Below, piece by piece: positions 44,234-56,713 of a DNA stretch of 64,000 bases (positions are counted from its first letter, which is position 1; the number at the start of each line of letters is the position of its first letter). The stretch is from Xenopus tropicalis (Eukaryota > Chordata > Amphibia > Anura > Pipidae), in assembly GCF_000004195.4 (NCBI RefSeq), contig NC_030681.2, positions 140,860,006 to 140,924,005 on the forward strand. Reading direction: 5' to 3'. Made by a program: the position numbers and the translations under genes. Under the pieces are notes generated by a model. It had not been told where the DNA came from. It saw only the letters and a list, made by a program, of their open reading frames with translations, and searched no databases.

Positions 44234-44275
44234 GCTGAGGAATATGTTGGCGCTTTATAAATAAATGTTAATAAT
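44178..44275 (+). repeat. L2/SINE-like tail in opposite orientation
   Basis: GATTGTAAGCTCTTTTGGGC leads into TGTTGGCGCTTTATAAATAA and ATGTTAATAATAAA, the natural 3' end of the family that supplied the 87-bp unit. It has one unit only. Confidence 0.7.
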
Positions 44276-44329
44276 AAAAATAATATGCACACTTCAACGT
44301 GACAATAGTACAAGAAACAATTGTGTCTA

Positions 44330-44657
44330 CAGGTATGGGATCCCTTATCCGGAAACCCGATATCCAGAAAGCTCCGAATTACAGAAGGCCTGTCTCCCAT
44401 AGACTCCATTTTAATCAAATAATTCAGATTTTAAAAACTGATTTCCTTTTTCTCTGTAAAAATAAAATAGTGCTTTGTATTTGCTCCAAACTAAGATATA
44501 ATTAATCCTTACTGGATGCAAAATAATCTTATTGAGTTTAATTAATGTTTTATTGATTTTTTAATAGACTTAAGGTATGAAGATCCAAATTACGGAAAGA
44601 CCCCTTAAGCAGAATACCCTTGGACCCGAGCATTCTGGATAAAGGGTCCTATACCTG
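44330..44657 (+). mobile_element. TA-MITE, simple form without array
   Basis: It starts CAGGTATGGGATCCCTTATC and ends GGGTCCTATACCTG with TA on both sides. Length 328 bp, equal to the copy at 3395. Confidence 0.9.
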
Positions 44658-44990
44658 TAATATAAATGCATTAGAACCATTTAAAATGTACAAGCGACCT
44701 AAACCCAATGGCCGTATAAGGAAAAGGCACTGGAGCTGGAACCCAATGGTTCCCAGATTCACGGTAGCATCCGGATGCAAACAGAATAGTTATGAGGCCT
44801 GCCAGTACGAAAAATATATGGGTGTCTGTACTCAGAAGTTATGCAACGAGCAATGAGCCCCAAGTTCAAACATTGGCTTTCCAGGGGAGTAGAATGAGTT
44901 TTTTTTTAGCTAAGAATAATAGTTGTAGGAGCAGGAATCTATGATGTGTTTTGAGGGGTAGTTCCTCTGTTATGCCTTGTGCCTCAACCT
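44658..44990. other. Unassigned sequence
   Basis: No feature supported. Confidence 0.3.
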
Positions 44991-45695
44991 TTCTCCTTGT
45001 AGAGTGTAAGCTCTTTTGGGCAGGGCTCTCTTCACCTCTTGCATCGGTTACTGGTTGCTTTATATGTTACTCTGTATGTCTCCTTGTAGATTGTAAGCTC
45101 TTTTGGGCAGGGCTCTCTTCCCCTCTTGTATCGGTTATTGATTGCTTTATATGTTACTCTGTATGTCTCCTTGTAGATTGTAAGCTCTTTTGGGCAGGGC
45201 TCTCTTCCCCTCTTGTATCGGTTATTGGTTGCTTTATATGTTACTCTGTATGTCTCCTTGTAGAGTGTAAGCTCTTTTGGGCAGGGCTCTCTTCACCTCT
45301 TGTATCGGTTATTGGTTGCTTTATATGTTACTCTGTATGTCTCCTTGTAGAGTGTAAGCTCTTTTGGGCAGGGCTCTCTTCACCTCTTGTATCGGTTATT
45401 GGTTGCTTTATATGTTACTCTGTATGTCTCCTTGTAGAGTGTAAGCTCTTTTGGGCAGGGCTCTCTTCCCCTCTTGTATCGGTTATTGATTGCTTTATAT
45501 GTTACTCTGTATGTCTCCTTGTAGATTGTAAGCTCTTTTGGGCAGGGTTCTCTTCCCCTCTTGTATCGGTTATTGATTGCTTTATATGTTACTCTGTATG
45601 TCTCCTTGTAGAGTGTAAGCTCTTTTGGGCAGGGCTCTCTTCACCTCTTGTATCGGTTATTGGTTGCTTTATATGTTACTCTGTATGTCCAATGT
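44991..45695 (+). repeat. 87-bp tandem array II, eight units
   Basis: Same unit as array I but on the plus strand. Each unit translates to the same 29-residue string (VDCKLFWAG ... CYSVCLL), giving a 253-codon frame at 44951-45712 with no protein meaning. The array ends TGTATGTCCAATGTATG, the normal continuation of the tail, then stops. Confidence 0.95.
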
Positions 45696-45714
45696 ATGTA
45701 ACCCTAGTTTAGCT

Positions 45715-46190
45715 AGGAATGGGCGTGGAGGGGCCCCTGGGGCAATGGTCTGGTTGGGACTCTATGTGCCCTTTTCCACTACCAGATGGGGTGCTGTTTC
45801 AGCCGCTCTGTGAAGAAGGTCTCTGGGTCTTTGCCCTCTACTTCCTCTGGCAGTCCCACCAGTCCGACATTGTACCATCTTTGATGGTTTTTCAAGTTCT
45901 CTATATGTGAAACTATATATTTCATCGCATAGTGGCAAAGTGCTGAACCACTCTGGTGGTTCGCTCTTTGATGTTGTGCGTGTCTTGTCTTAGTATCGAC
46001 AATTCAAAGCTAAGTTTGTCTATTTTGTTAGTAAAGGTGGACATCAGGGTTGCCTGGCATTCTGCTATTGCTCTGAGGACTTGATTGATCGTTAGGTTGG
46101 GTGCCGTGGGCTACAAAGCAGGTTGTTCAGTGTTAATTGTTGAGGGCCGTACCACCTTAGGAATTTTGTTCCATGGTTTGTTTTTGCCTC
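45715..46190 (-). pseudogene. L1-like LINE ORF1 relic
   Basis: On the minus strand, translation reads LTINQVLRAIAECQATLMST, then FTNKIDKLSFELSILRQD (a coiled-coil pattern), a stop and frameshift near 45920, then NVGLVGLPEEVEGKDPETFF (the start of the RNA-recognition-motif region) and, after a stop, WKRAHRVPTRPL. This order matches L1-clade ORF1 proteins, which bind LINE RNA as trimers. At least two stops and one frameshift show it is dead. ORF2 is not seen next to it. Confidence 0.75.
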
Positions 46191-47143
46191 TCATCAGGTC
46201 TGTGAAGTCCTCGGTTGGTTTAGCAACAAGTTGCTCAGGTTCAGGAGCTTAGGTGAGGATAGCAGGATAATGGCAGGGTAATTTTCTGCCTGCACTCTCT
46301 CTTGGGCTGTCATACCACCCCTGCTATAAAACCTTAAACCTATTTTACTATAGGTCTATGGCAGCCTTTGCACTCTCTGGTTCCACCTGTTAGATGTGCC
46401 TGTCACCTTGTTGCTAAAATGGTTTCACATATAAAAGGAAAGATGGAGTTGTTGAGGAAGTAAGTGAGATATTTATATATGTAAATACATGTTCCTTGTC
46501 GTTACTTGTTACTATAGGGGGTTTGGGCTGACTAGAAATGCATACTTGTAAGGCACTAGGATGTACGTGTGTAGCCGTTGATAGGAATCTCTTTGCTATG
46601 CTAATGAGTGCAGGTTAATCGAGTTAAAGCTTCCAAGTTAACGAGAAACATGCTTTCTTTGTGCCACAAGTGGAAATTGGCTTTTGATTGTTTTCTGTTT
46701 AGGCAACAGAGCCCTGTTTGGGTCAAAACATGTTTTGGTTGATTTGACAGTGAAAATTCCAGATTATCTCCAGTATCTGAAAACAAAAAGAAACATTCTG
46801 AGCAGTTCAAAACTTGAAAGAGGAGTTTAGATATTTGAAACCTCTGTGTTCTACAACATTATTTATCTGTAATATCACGTATGGTATCTGTTATCCACAC
46901 AACTTGGGCTCTGGGGATTTCCAGGTAGCCTTAAGGCGACTGAAACATTAAACAACAACACAAACAGTGATCTTTAAAAATGTAAACACAATAAAACAAA
47001 ATCGAGCAAATCAGTAAAAAGATAAAGAAATGTTTGAATAGAACATAAAGGGAAATTGCATTGCTGTATTGCAGATAATACATCTATTAGAGTTAATAGA
47101 CGACATACTCTCTCCACAGTTATTAAGGCCATTGGGCTATATA
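46191..47143. other. Unassigned sequence with a TA-MITE scrap
   Basis: A degenerate TA-MITE end lies at about 46870-46930 (GTATCTGTTATCCACA). The rest is unassigned; the part next to 46190 may be more of the LINE relic. Confidence 0.35.
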
Positions 47144-47612
47144 TTAAAGGAGAAGTAAAGCAAATCATTTGTCTTCTTTTGTTTTGAGTTTTTGTCATTA
47201 AACCACTACACAAGTGATGATCTTTGCTTCCAAAGAACCTCTCAGTAGCTTTTTCTGTTCCTCTCCTGAGCTTAGGGACCAGCTTACAATATACAGTATA
47301 TATACAATATAAAATTCAATGTACAATAAAGATTTAAATTACACGGAAGGAGAAAACAGATCATGCTGCATTTAAATGCTGTAGCATCAGCTTTTGTAAC
47401 CCCAGTTTCTACTGTTTTAATGATTTCTAATGACCCCCTAAGCTTAGGTTCTCAACAGCACCCAAAGCACAAGATGGCCCAACAAGTTTAACAGATGGGG
47501 AGCCGCAGTGGACACATTTAAAAGCATGATCCATTACTGTAATAGGACTGCTGAAACTCTGAGCTGGTACAGTAATTCCATATATAAATTACAGGCTTTC
47601 GTTCTCCTTTAA
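47144..47612. mobile_element. T2/Kolobok-like MITE
   Basis: It starts TTAAAGGAGAAGTAAAGC and ends GCTTTCGTTCTCCTTTAA, so the inverted ends include the TTAA, as in T2/Kolobok elements. No ORF. Confidence 0.75.
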
Positions 47613-47682
47613 ATGGTGGGATAGAGGAGTCCATTTAATCTCTAGCTACTGACACTACTTGCATTCGACTGAAATGTACATA

Positions 47683-48045
47683 CTAAAGGTCCCCATACAC
47701 AGGCCGATTGTAGCTGCCGATATGGGTCCCTTAGACTGATTCGGCAGCTAATCGGCCTGTGTATGGGCACTAATGACGGGCCTGCCCGACCGATATCTGG
47801 CCTGAAATCGGGCAGATATCGATCGGGCAGGTTAAAAAATCTAGTCGGATCGGGGACCGCATCGGCTCGTTGATGCGGTCCCCGGACTGACTTTGCCTAT
47901 ACCCCTCGTTATAATTCGATCGTTTGGCCCCAGGGCCTGGATTCTCCCGATGTCGCCCACCCGTAGGTGGGGGATATCGGGAGAAGATCCGCTCACTTGG
48001 CAACATCGCCAAGCGAGCAGATCTGAAAGTGTATGGGCACCTTAA
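47683..48045. mobile_element. TTAA-flanked MITE, copy d (complete)
   Basis: The ends are AAGGTCCCCATACACAGGCC and GTGTATGGGCACCTTAA, with CTAA at the left and TTAA at the right. It holds several inner inverted pairs (CCGATATGGGTCC; CCCGATGTCGCCC/GGGGATATCGGG). Confidence 0.85.
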
Positions 48046-49482
48046 GAAATGCAGAACAACACAGTGTTCCATGAGTGGATTAGCACACAAAGGCAATGGT
48101 GCTCTGTAACTAGAACCTACTTCAGAATGCTAGAATCAAGTAATAATAATAATAATATCAGGATATATAGGGCTTAATGTACTCCTTTAATTCATTATGG
48201 GTTGTATTTGGGGAGATTGACTATTTGCTTTCCAAAGGCAACTGAAACCCCAGTATGAGGTCCAGACAGGATGAGGTTTCTGGAGAACATTTACTTGGTG
48301 GTCAACACATTCATGGAATATTCTCTGAGTGGATGGTACAGCAGTAATCCTATTACGAGATAACAATAAATACCTTTACTACTTGTTTAATCTCAAACCC
48401 AAGCCTATGGGAGATGCTTGGAAGTCCTTAAGAAGATGGTGGCATGGCACAGAGCAAGCAGTTCCCAGGGCTCTTCGAAGAAGAGGTGCGCCACCCCTAG
48501 GTAGCAAGTAAGCAACTAGAATCACTTGGCACCTCCGATAACGTTATTTATTCTTCTTCTTCTTTAAATAGGATCTTATAGATCTGCCCCTCACTGTTTT
48601 ATTTAGTCAGCCATCAAAATACGCAAATCATATTAGAAATGATTGAAGCTGCTTAATTTAGTTGAGTAGGAAATGTTCCCTTGTTGCTTGACTCATCTGC
48701 TTTTATGCAGGGGGGGGGGGTCTGTGTTACTAAAGCCATATTTATATCTTATAGAATCAGCCTGCAATGTGCTCCTTTGTGACTCATGCCATAAGCTAAG
48801 CCAAGGAAATGACTCTACCGTGAAAAAAATAGCATTTATCCAAGTTTGGTCCAAAAAGAAGACGGACGTCAATGCAAAGGCCTGACTCCTGAACAATTCC
48901 TCTTTGTGTCGATACTATAAACATGACCACTGCAACAGTTATTTCTCTAGAAAAAGTTCATGATTATTGAGTCACCTCTGGCTGGGATAGAGGAGGAAAC
49001 TATTTTGTACTGATTTTTATGTTTTGTAAGCAAACGGCTCGTGATTCAAATATGGGCATGGAAATTCATTCATGCTACAAGTTTGTTACTTCTTCATATT
49101 GTCAAACATACGGGCTATAAACCTGCACAGTGTTCCCAACAATTAACCCTTGTATATATGAAGTCTTATTGTTGTCAGTGTGGTAAAAGCCAGAACAGAA
49201 TGTCCAAGGATTCTTTGGTACTTGTTTACTTGTATAGACACATCATAACATTAGTGATGTCCAACCTAGAATCAAACCAATCAGCTCTATTCTTTTGTAC
49301 TCATCAGCAATCATAGTGTGGAGATCCCTGATTTAAACTGCCATAGTTCCTAATAGAAGAACTGCCTATTCTGGCATAGTTTTAGGATAAAGCCACGTGG
49401 GGTTTTTTATATCGGCCACAGTGTGCCTGAAACTGTCCCTGACACCTTCCATAGAATGTAATACAAACCATCAAGTGTAAGT
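48046..49482. other. Unassigned sequence
   Basis: No host exon is supported. Simple tracts occur (AATAAT near 48142, TTCTTCTTCTTC near 48550, a G run near 48709). Confidence 0.3.
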
Positions 49483-49483
49483 A

Positions 49484-50263
49484 CAGGTATAGGATCCATT
49501 ATCCAGAATGCTCGGCACCAGGGGTATTCCGGATAAGGGTTCTTTCGGTAATTTGGATCTCCATACCTTAAGTCTACTAAAAAATCAATAAACCATTAAT
49601 TAAACCCAATAGGATTGTTTTGCATCCAATAAGGATTATTTATATCTTAGTTGGGATCAAGTACAGGTACTGTTTTATTATTATAGAGAAAAGGGAATCA
49701 TTTAACCATTAAATAAACCCAATAGGGCTGTTCTGCCCCCAATAAGGGGTAATTATATCTTAGTTGGGATCAAGTACAGGTACTGTTTTATTATTACAGA
49801 GAAAAGGGAATCATTTAACCATGAAATAAACCCAATAGGGCTGTTCTGCCCCCAATAAGGGGTAATTATATCTTAGTTGGAATCAAATACAGGTACTGTT
49901 TTATTATTACAGAGAAAAGGGAATCATTTAACCATTAAATAAACCCAATAGGGCTGTTCTGCCCCCAATAAGGGGTAATTATATCTTAGTTGGGATCAAG
50001 TACAGGTACTGTTTTATTATTACAGAGAAAAGGGAATCATTTAACCATTAAATAAACCCAATATGGCTGTTCTGCCCCCAATAAGGGGTAATTATATCTT
50101 AGTTGGGATCAAGAACAGGTACTGTTTTATTATTACAGACAAAAAAGGAAATCTGTTTTAAAATTCTGAATTATTTGATTAAAATGGAGTCTATGGGAGA
50201 CAGGCTTTCTGTAATTCGGAGCTTTCTGGATAACAGGTTTCCGGGTAAGGGATCCCATACCTG
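49484..50263 (-). mobile_element. TA-MITE with 4-5 units of the 113-bp array
   Basis: It starts CAGGTATAGGATCCATTATC and ends GGGATCCCATACCTG with TA outside both ends. Confidence 0.9.
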
Positions 50264-50561
50264 TACTGGTCTTTAGCAAACTTGGGTAGTTCCTACTGTA
50301 GCTTTGCTTATCCAATTTCATTATTAGTTATTTCCATCTAGTCACTTCTCCAGTCACGTCAGACCCTATTCTAGGTCATACCCCATTATTTCATTGTGAG
50401 GGGCTGCTCATAGCAAAAATGTACTAAGATGACAATACAAAAAGATGAATATTTGTGTCTCTATGAGGGCCTACAGTACCCTACTGATATCCATGTATGA
50501 TGGATGCCATTTGGTTCAGGGATTGGGCAGATTTGAAAATGTCATCTTCCGATGCACAGTG

Positions 50562-50815
50562 TTAAGGTGCCCATACACAGGCCGATTCTAGCTGCCGATA
50601 TCAGTCCCTCAGACAGATTCGGCAGCTAATCGGCCCGTGTATGGGCACTACCGACGGGCCTGTCCGACCGATATCTGGCCTGAAATTGGCCAGATCTGGA
50701 TCGGGCAGGTTAAAAAATCTAGTCGGATCAGGGACCGCATTGGCTCGCTGATGCAGTCCACGGACCGACTTTGCCTATAGCCGTTGTTATAATTCAATCA
50801 TTTGGCCCCAGGGGG
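50562..50815. mobile_element. TTAA-flanked MITE, copy e (right end lost)
   Basis: It starts TTAAGGTGCCCATACACAGG and runs to TCATTTGGCCCCAGGG, where similarity to the other copies stops. Confidence 0.75.
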
Positions 50816-50869
50816 TTTTGGAGGGAGAGTTAACCCTCTAGCTTTATTCCATGTTGGTGGCTAACAATC

Positions 50870-50945
50870 CTATGTTTAGTAGCCTAAAGTATGGAGATTC
50901 CAATTACAGAAAGACCACTCAATCATAAAACACCAGGCCCCAAGC
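50870..50945 (+). mobile_element. TA-MITE right-arm fragment
   Basis: AAAGTATGGAGATTCCAATT followed by ACAGAAAGACC and CCCCAAGCAT matches the right arm of the TA-MITE family. A similar scrap is at about 54228-54282. Confidence 0.6.
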
Positions 50946-51149
50946 ATGGAGGAGGGGGCTTGGCACATAGTAGAAGGGATGGAGTTCTGTTATTCCTATT
51001 TGCTTTTTAAACTCAAGATTTCTCAAGTGTGGCAAATGGTATCAAGCCCTAGCAACATAAAGAGAACCTCTGCTTGTCAAGAAATTAGATTTAGTATTTC
51101 AATACAAATCTTTGAAAAGAGAATATTAAGTACGATCTTTTTAAATAAA

Positions 51150-51560
51150 TAACCCGGGGCAATGAAATTAACTGCCTGTTGTTAGGTAAGGAATCTGCGA
51201 GCATTCCAGGCCGGGCAACTGAAATTTCTTATAAATGGTCCCACATGTTTTACGACCATAACCAGTGAAAACATTGAGTTCCTAATTGTCATCTTCCATG
51301 ACAACCTACTATGCTCAATAAACCATATGCCTTGATGGTCAGCTCTTGACATGGATAATTACTGTTTTTGGAAGTTATCAGTATAAAAGGCCGGGTCTGT
51401 CTACACTTTCCAAGCTAAACGCACTCGCCGCCGTGCCAGCTGTGCCCACACACAAGGCGTTTCTCACCTCTGGTCTCAGAAAAGGAAATCACAGATTTAA
51501 AAATGAAAGTTGTAAGAATGTGAGCGATAGCGAAATTTGGCTTTGTAATACGTTTTCATA
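51150..51560. other. Candidate conserved non-coding element
   Basis: Complex, repeat-free sequence with segments such as GTTCCTAATTGTCATCTTCC and GGCCGGGTCTGTCTACACTT. No convincing coding frame. Evidence is texture only. Confidence 0.2.
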
Positions 51561-51642
51561 AATTTGGTCACAGAAAATTAAAATCAGCGTGTAAAGTACA
51601 GTTAGCATGAAATATGGAATATGAAAGATGGTGAGGCCCATT

Positions 51643-52425
51643 TATCAACATTCTCATTTTTGTGGTTTTAGTGGTTTTTAAAACCCCAATTAAACTCACT
51701 TTCTCTAAAACAACAAATGTCTAGTCATTTATTAAACTGACTAATTGTGCTGCCACGCAGCTTTTTACTGCCTAGCAGTTGTTATTACATGTTATTGTTA
51801 TAATGATATTTGGTATCATCCGTTCACCCCTGCTGTTCTTGCTCCCGCCCTCCATTTTCTTGCTGTAACTCCCCCTTTGGTTTAGTGTGTTATGAAGAGA
51901 CTGCAGTGTGTGTAAGCTGTGTAACTTCATTAGAAATTTACCTATGGAAAAGTCTCTATGTTTATACCTTTGCTACCATGAAGCATAAAGAAGCATTGGA
52001 AAACACTTCTGGAGTCTTTATTCATTGAGTAAGCTATCTGTCAAGGTGATCATTCAACCTGCTGCACTCATCCTCACAGACTGGGTCTACACTGGGCTTG
52101 TGGCAGGTACAACCGATGCTGAGACAGAACACTAATTGAAAAAGCACGAACAAAAAAAGGCGTGGGAAAAACCATGAAAACCACAACTTTTCGTATTGTT
52201 GCACAAATGGAAGCTTCAAAAAACCCCAAAACCTCTAAAGCCACAAAGCAAAGAAAGATCTTCCATTTGTCGAAAGGACACCTGCCATTGACTTCTACAT
52301 GATCTCGACCGCTTTTAGACAGCGTATTTTTGCTTACGGCTATGTCGCAGTTTTGTCGCGTAATAAATGCGTTTAATTTTGCCACAAAATAATACGAATT
52401 GTGAACAAACTTTAATAAATGCCCC
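51643..52425. mobile_element. Probable MITE with short GGCCCATTTAT-type ends
   Basis: The left GGCCCATTTATCAACATTCT and the right TTTAATAAATGCCCCC form a short imperfect inverted pair. The left arm is also found inverted at 27340-27455. Boundaries are uncertain and the middle is unassigned. Confidence 0.4.
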
Positions 52426-52682
52426 CCTGAATGTAAATCTACTATAAGATGGTGTTGTACTTTATCTAGTTAAATAAATGACGATATTCTATTGGGGGGC
52501 TGCCATAATGCTTGCCTTGGATGAGACGTTATCAACAGAGATTACAAAGCAACAACTCTTTTTAGACCATTGGTTGGAAATGATCTTTTTAAGCTAATCC
52601 TACAACTCAACAACAAGGCTATACATTCCCTAATAAAGTCATCAGACAACAATTCTTTCCATTTTGGTCAACATGGGCCTCA

Positions 52683-52977
52683 TTAAGGGCTCTGGCACAC
52701 GGGGAGATTAGTCGCTCGCGACAAAACTCCCTGTTCGCGGGCGACTAATCTCCCCGGATTGCCATCCCACCGGCGAAAATTTAAATCGCCGGTGGGATCA
52801 CATACACGGCCTCGAGAGGAAACGTGCGCGATTTCAGTGAAATTGCGCCGCCGCGTTTGCCATCCCACCGGCGATTTACATTTTCGTCGGTGGGATGGCA
52901 TTTTGGGGAGATTAGTCGCCCGAGACACAGGAGATTTGTCGCGGGCGACTAGTCTCCCCGTGTGCCAGAGCCCTTAC
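52683..52977. mobile_element. Perfectly folded MITE with TTAA-like target
   Basis: The outer ends AAGGGCTCTGGCACACGGGG and CCCCGTGTGCCAGAGCCCTT are exact complements; the flanking tetramers are TTAA and TTAC (overlapping the ends). Inside, GGGCGACTAATCTCCCC and GATTAGTCGC/GCGGGCGACT arms and two CCATCCCACCGGCGA palindromes give a compound hairpin. Confidence 0.85.
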
Positions 52978-53344
52978 TTACACTGAGCAAATGTGCACCT
53001 TGGCAGGAAAGCATAGCACCCAATCACTGACTAGCTTTGTTCAATCAGCTGCCAGTAAAATAATGGAAGCACCTTTGATTGGTTATCATGGTACTGCCCA
53101 GGTGTATAAAGAAATGAGCCCTGTATGCTCTGCAATTACAACACATACAATTATGTGACTAAAGGTCTGGACAACTGAATGTGACAAAATTTTGTTCCCA
53201 GATGATGCAATTTTTAAAAAAATTCTCTCAAATGTAAAAATCTGATTTGGTTCAGTATTTAATTAAATCTTAGGTAAAGGATTAGTTATTCAGCTGCATC
53301 CAAAAGTTATGAATACACAAAGGGAAAGTTCCCTTTAAAAAATT
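52978..53344. other. Unassigned sequence
   Basis: No feature supported. Confidence 0.3.
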
Positions 53345-53345
53345 A

Positions 53346-53873
53346 CGGGTATGGGATCCCTTATCCAGAAAGCTCAGAATTACAGAAAGCCCGTCTCCCA
53401 TAGACTGATTTATAATCAAATAATTCAGAATTTTAAAACGGATTTCCCTTTTCTCTGTAATAATAAAACAGAACCTGTACTTGATCCCAACTAATATATA
53501 ATTACCCCTTATTGGGGGCAGAACAGCCCTATTGGGTTTATTTCATGGTTAAATGATTCCCTTTTCTCTGTAATAATAAAACAGTACCTGTACTTGATCC
53601 CAACTAAGATATAATTACCCCTTATTGGGGGCAGAACAGCCCTATTGGGTTTATTTAATGGTTAAATGATTCCCTTTTCTCTGTAATAATAAAACAGTAA
53701 TTGATCCCAAGATATAAATAATCCTTATTGGATGCAAAAAAATCCAATAGGGTTTAATTAATGTTTTATTGATTTTTTAGTAGACTTAAGGTATGGAGAC
53801 CCAAATTATGGAAAGATCCCTTATCCGGAATACCCTTGGTCCCGAGCATTCTGGATAATGGGTCCTATACCTG
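53346..53873 (+). mobile_element. TA-MITE with about two 113-bp units
   Basis: It starts CGGGTATGGGATCCCTTATC (CAGG changed to CGGG) and ends GGGTCCTATACCTG, with TA outside. The left arm has a deletion that removes the GGAAACCCGTTATCC segment. Confidence 0.88.
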
Positions 53874-55214
53874 TACTATTCTATCAAGACCATTGTCATT
53901 ATTTTTTATAGTTTTCCATTATTTGCCTCCTTCTTCTGACTCTTTCCAGCTTTCAAATGGGGGGTCACTGACCCCGGCAGCCAAAAAACTATTGCTCTGT
54001 GAGGCTACAATTTTATTCTTTAATTTTTATTACCTATCTTTGAATTGAGGCCTCTTCTATTCATATTCCTGTCACTCTTTCAAACTCCTACCTGCTTGCT
54101 AGGTTAAATTGGACCCTAGCAACCGATCTGGAGAGCCGATGAACAAAAAGCTAAATAATTAAAAAAACTGTAAATAATAAAAAATGAAGACCAACTGCAG
54201 ATTGTCTCAGAATAGCACTCGCTAAGTTTCGGAGATCCAAATTATGGAAAGACCCATTATCCACTAAACTCCAGGTCCCAAGCATATACAAAATGGCTCA
54301 CCAAACCCCTAAATAACTCATATATCTTATAAATCCTTTGGTAGCCGGTATTTATGAAGAGTACTTAGAAATGCCAGCTATTGGAAATTCAGAGTTTTTT
54401 TTATACAAGGCCATATTATGGAGCATAATCGAAATACAATAAAACGGGAGAAAAGATTTTGTAAGTTTGTGGATATGAAGTGAAATAGTGTTTTTCATTT
54501 TCTTTCCATTTCCAGGTGGTTAATATATTTTATTTAATAGAATTCTGGAAGGGTGCAGCCTGGCTGATATATGGCTGGTTAAATATATAAATTCCCTGCT
54601 AAATTCCCTGTATTTGCATTGCCATGCTGTGAGTAGATATGGTTGGAACAGGCTAAAGTAGGATTTGATGCCTGTGACCATTACAGTGTATCTTTTAGGT
54701 GAATATCTATGGAATGCTGAAAGTCAGGTTTGACAAATACGTAAGATTTATGTGTAGTCTTTGCATAGTGAAACCGATATAAATGCAAATGACTTACTGA
54801 AAGAAAAATGCACACTGACCACAACACATCAGTTTATAAAGAAACCCCAGAAGGTGATTGTAGATCATTATGTTACCTCTCTGTGGCTACAAATTGCCCT
54901 TTTATCATACACCACCAGCCCTAGAGCCACCTCTAGTACAACTAAGATGCACAGATGGCCAAGTGGGCTGGCAATGGGCACAAGGAATTATGAGAATTAT
55001 AGGATAATAGAAGATGAGCAGTAGGAAAATATGAACTAATTTTAAATTGGCACCAATTTGATAAATCACTCAAGTATCTTGGGTTGGCAGCTTATTGTCC
55101 AGAATTAGAACTGACTGGCAGGAATACCAATGGAACATCCAGTGAGGCCCACCTTTAACGGTTTCCAGTTTTGGGCAATGTCCATTAGCTGTTCCTTATT
55201 TCCATATTTTCCAT
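53874..55214. other. Unassigned sequence
   Basis: No gene is recognised; a TA-MITE scrap lies at about 54228-54282. Confidence 0.3.
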
Positions 55215-55222
55215 GTTTAAGC

Positions 55223-56713
55223 CAGTGATCCCCAACCAGTGGCTCAGGGGCAACATGTTGCTCCCTTGGATGTTGCTCCCAGTGGCCTCAAAGCAGGGGC
55301 TTATTTTTGAATTCCAGGCAAGTTTTGGTTGCATAAAAACCCAGTGTAATTGCCAAAGAGAGCCTTCTGTAGGCTGCCAGTCAACATAGGGGTTATCAAA
55401 TAGCCAATGATAACTCTCATTTTTCTTGCTATTATTATTATTAACATTTATTTATAAAGCGCCAACATATCCCGCAGCGCTGTACAATAAGTGGGTTTCA
55501 TACATTGGACATACAGAGTAACATATAAAGCAATCAATAACCGATACAAGAGGGGAAGAGAGCCCTGCCCAAAAGAGTTTACAATCTACAAGGAGACATA
55601 CAGAGTAACATATAAAGCAACCAATAACCAATACAAGAGGTGAAGAGAGCCCTGCCCAAAAGAGCTTACAATCTACAAGGAGACATACAGAGTAACATAT
55701 AAAGCAATCAATAACCGATACAAGAGGTGAAGAGAGCCCTGCCCAAAAGAGCTTACAATCTACAAGGAGACATACAGAGTAACATATAAAGCAACCAATA
55801 ACCAATACAAGAGGTGAAGAGAGCCCTGCCCAAAAGAGCTTACAATCTACAAGGAGACATACAGAGTAACATATAAAGCAACCAATAACCAATACAAGAG
55901 GTGAAGAGAGCCCTGCCCAAAAGAGCTTACAATCTACAAGGAGACATACAGAGTAACATATAAAGCAATCAATAACCGATACAAGAGGGGAAGAGAGCCC
56001 TGCCCAAAAGAGCTTACAATCTACAAGGAGACATACAGAGTAACATATAAAGCAATCAATAACCGATACAAGAGGGGAAGAGAGCCCTGCCCAAAAGAGC
56101 TTACAATCTACAAGGAGACATACAGAGTAACATATAAAGCAACCAATAACCAATACAAGAGGTGAAGAGAGCCCTGCCCAAAAGAGCTTACAATCTACAA
56201 GGAGACATACAGAGTAACATATAAAGCAACCAATAACCGATACAAGAGGGGAAGAGAGCCCTGCCCAAAAGAGTTTACAATCTACAAGGAGACATACAGA
56301 GTAACATATAAAGCAATCAATAACCGATACAAGAGGGGAAGAGAGCCCTGCCCAAAAGAGCTTACAATCTACAAGGAGACATACAGAGTAACATATAAAG
56401 CAACCAATAACCGATACAAGAGGGGAAGAGAGCCCTGCCCAAAAGAGTTTACAATCTACAAGGAGACATACAGAGTAACATATAAAGCAACCAATAACCG
56501 ATACAAGAGGTGAAGAGAGCCCTGCCCAAAAGAGCTTACAATCTACAAGGAGACATACAGAGTAACATATAAAGCAACCAATAACCGATACAAGAGGGGA
56601 AGAGGGCCCTGCCCAAAAGAGCTTACAATCTACAAAGAGCTTACAATGTGTTGCTCTCCAAAACCTTTTCAATTTGAATGTGGCTCACAGGTATAAAAGG
56701 CTAGGAATCCCTG
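55223..56713 (-). mobile_element. hAT-type MITE that hosts 87-bp array III
   Basis: The ends are CAGTGATCCCCAACCAGTGG and AAGGCTAGGAATCCCTG. A perfect 8-bp duplication GTTTAAGC lies at 55215-55222 and 56714-56721. The left and right arms match the CAGGGATCCCCAACC family. The 1.2-kb interior insert is an L2-like tail with an expanded 87-bp array, so a retroposon landed in the hAT element or was carried by it. Confidence 0.9.
55430..56645 (-). repeat. 87-bp tandem array III, thirteen units, with L2-like tail
   Basis: At 55430-55508 the tail TTATTTATAAAGCGCCAACA ... CAGCGCTGTACAATAAGTGG leads into thirteen 87-bp units. Since 87 is a multiple of three and no unit has an indel, the minus strand stays open for 406 codons (55452-56672). 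The translation is a repeat of 29 residues and does not look like a cellular protein. Confidence 0.95.
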
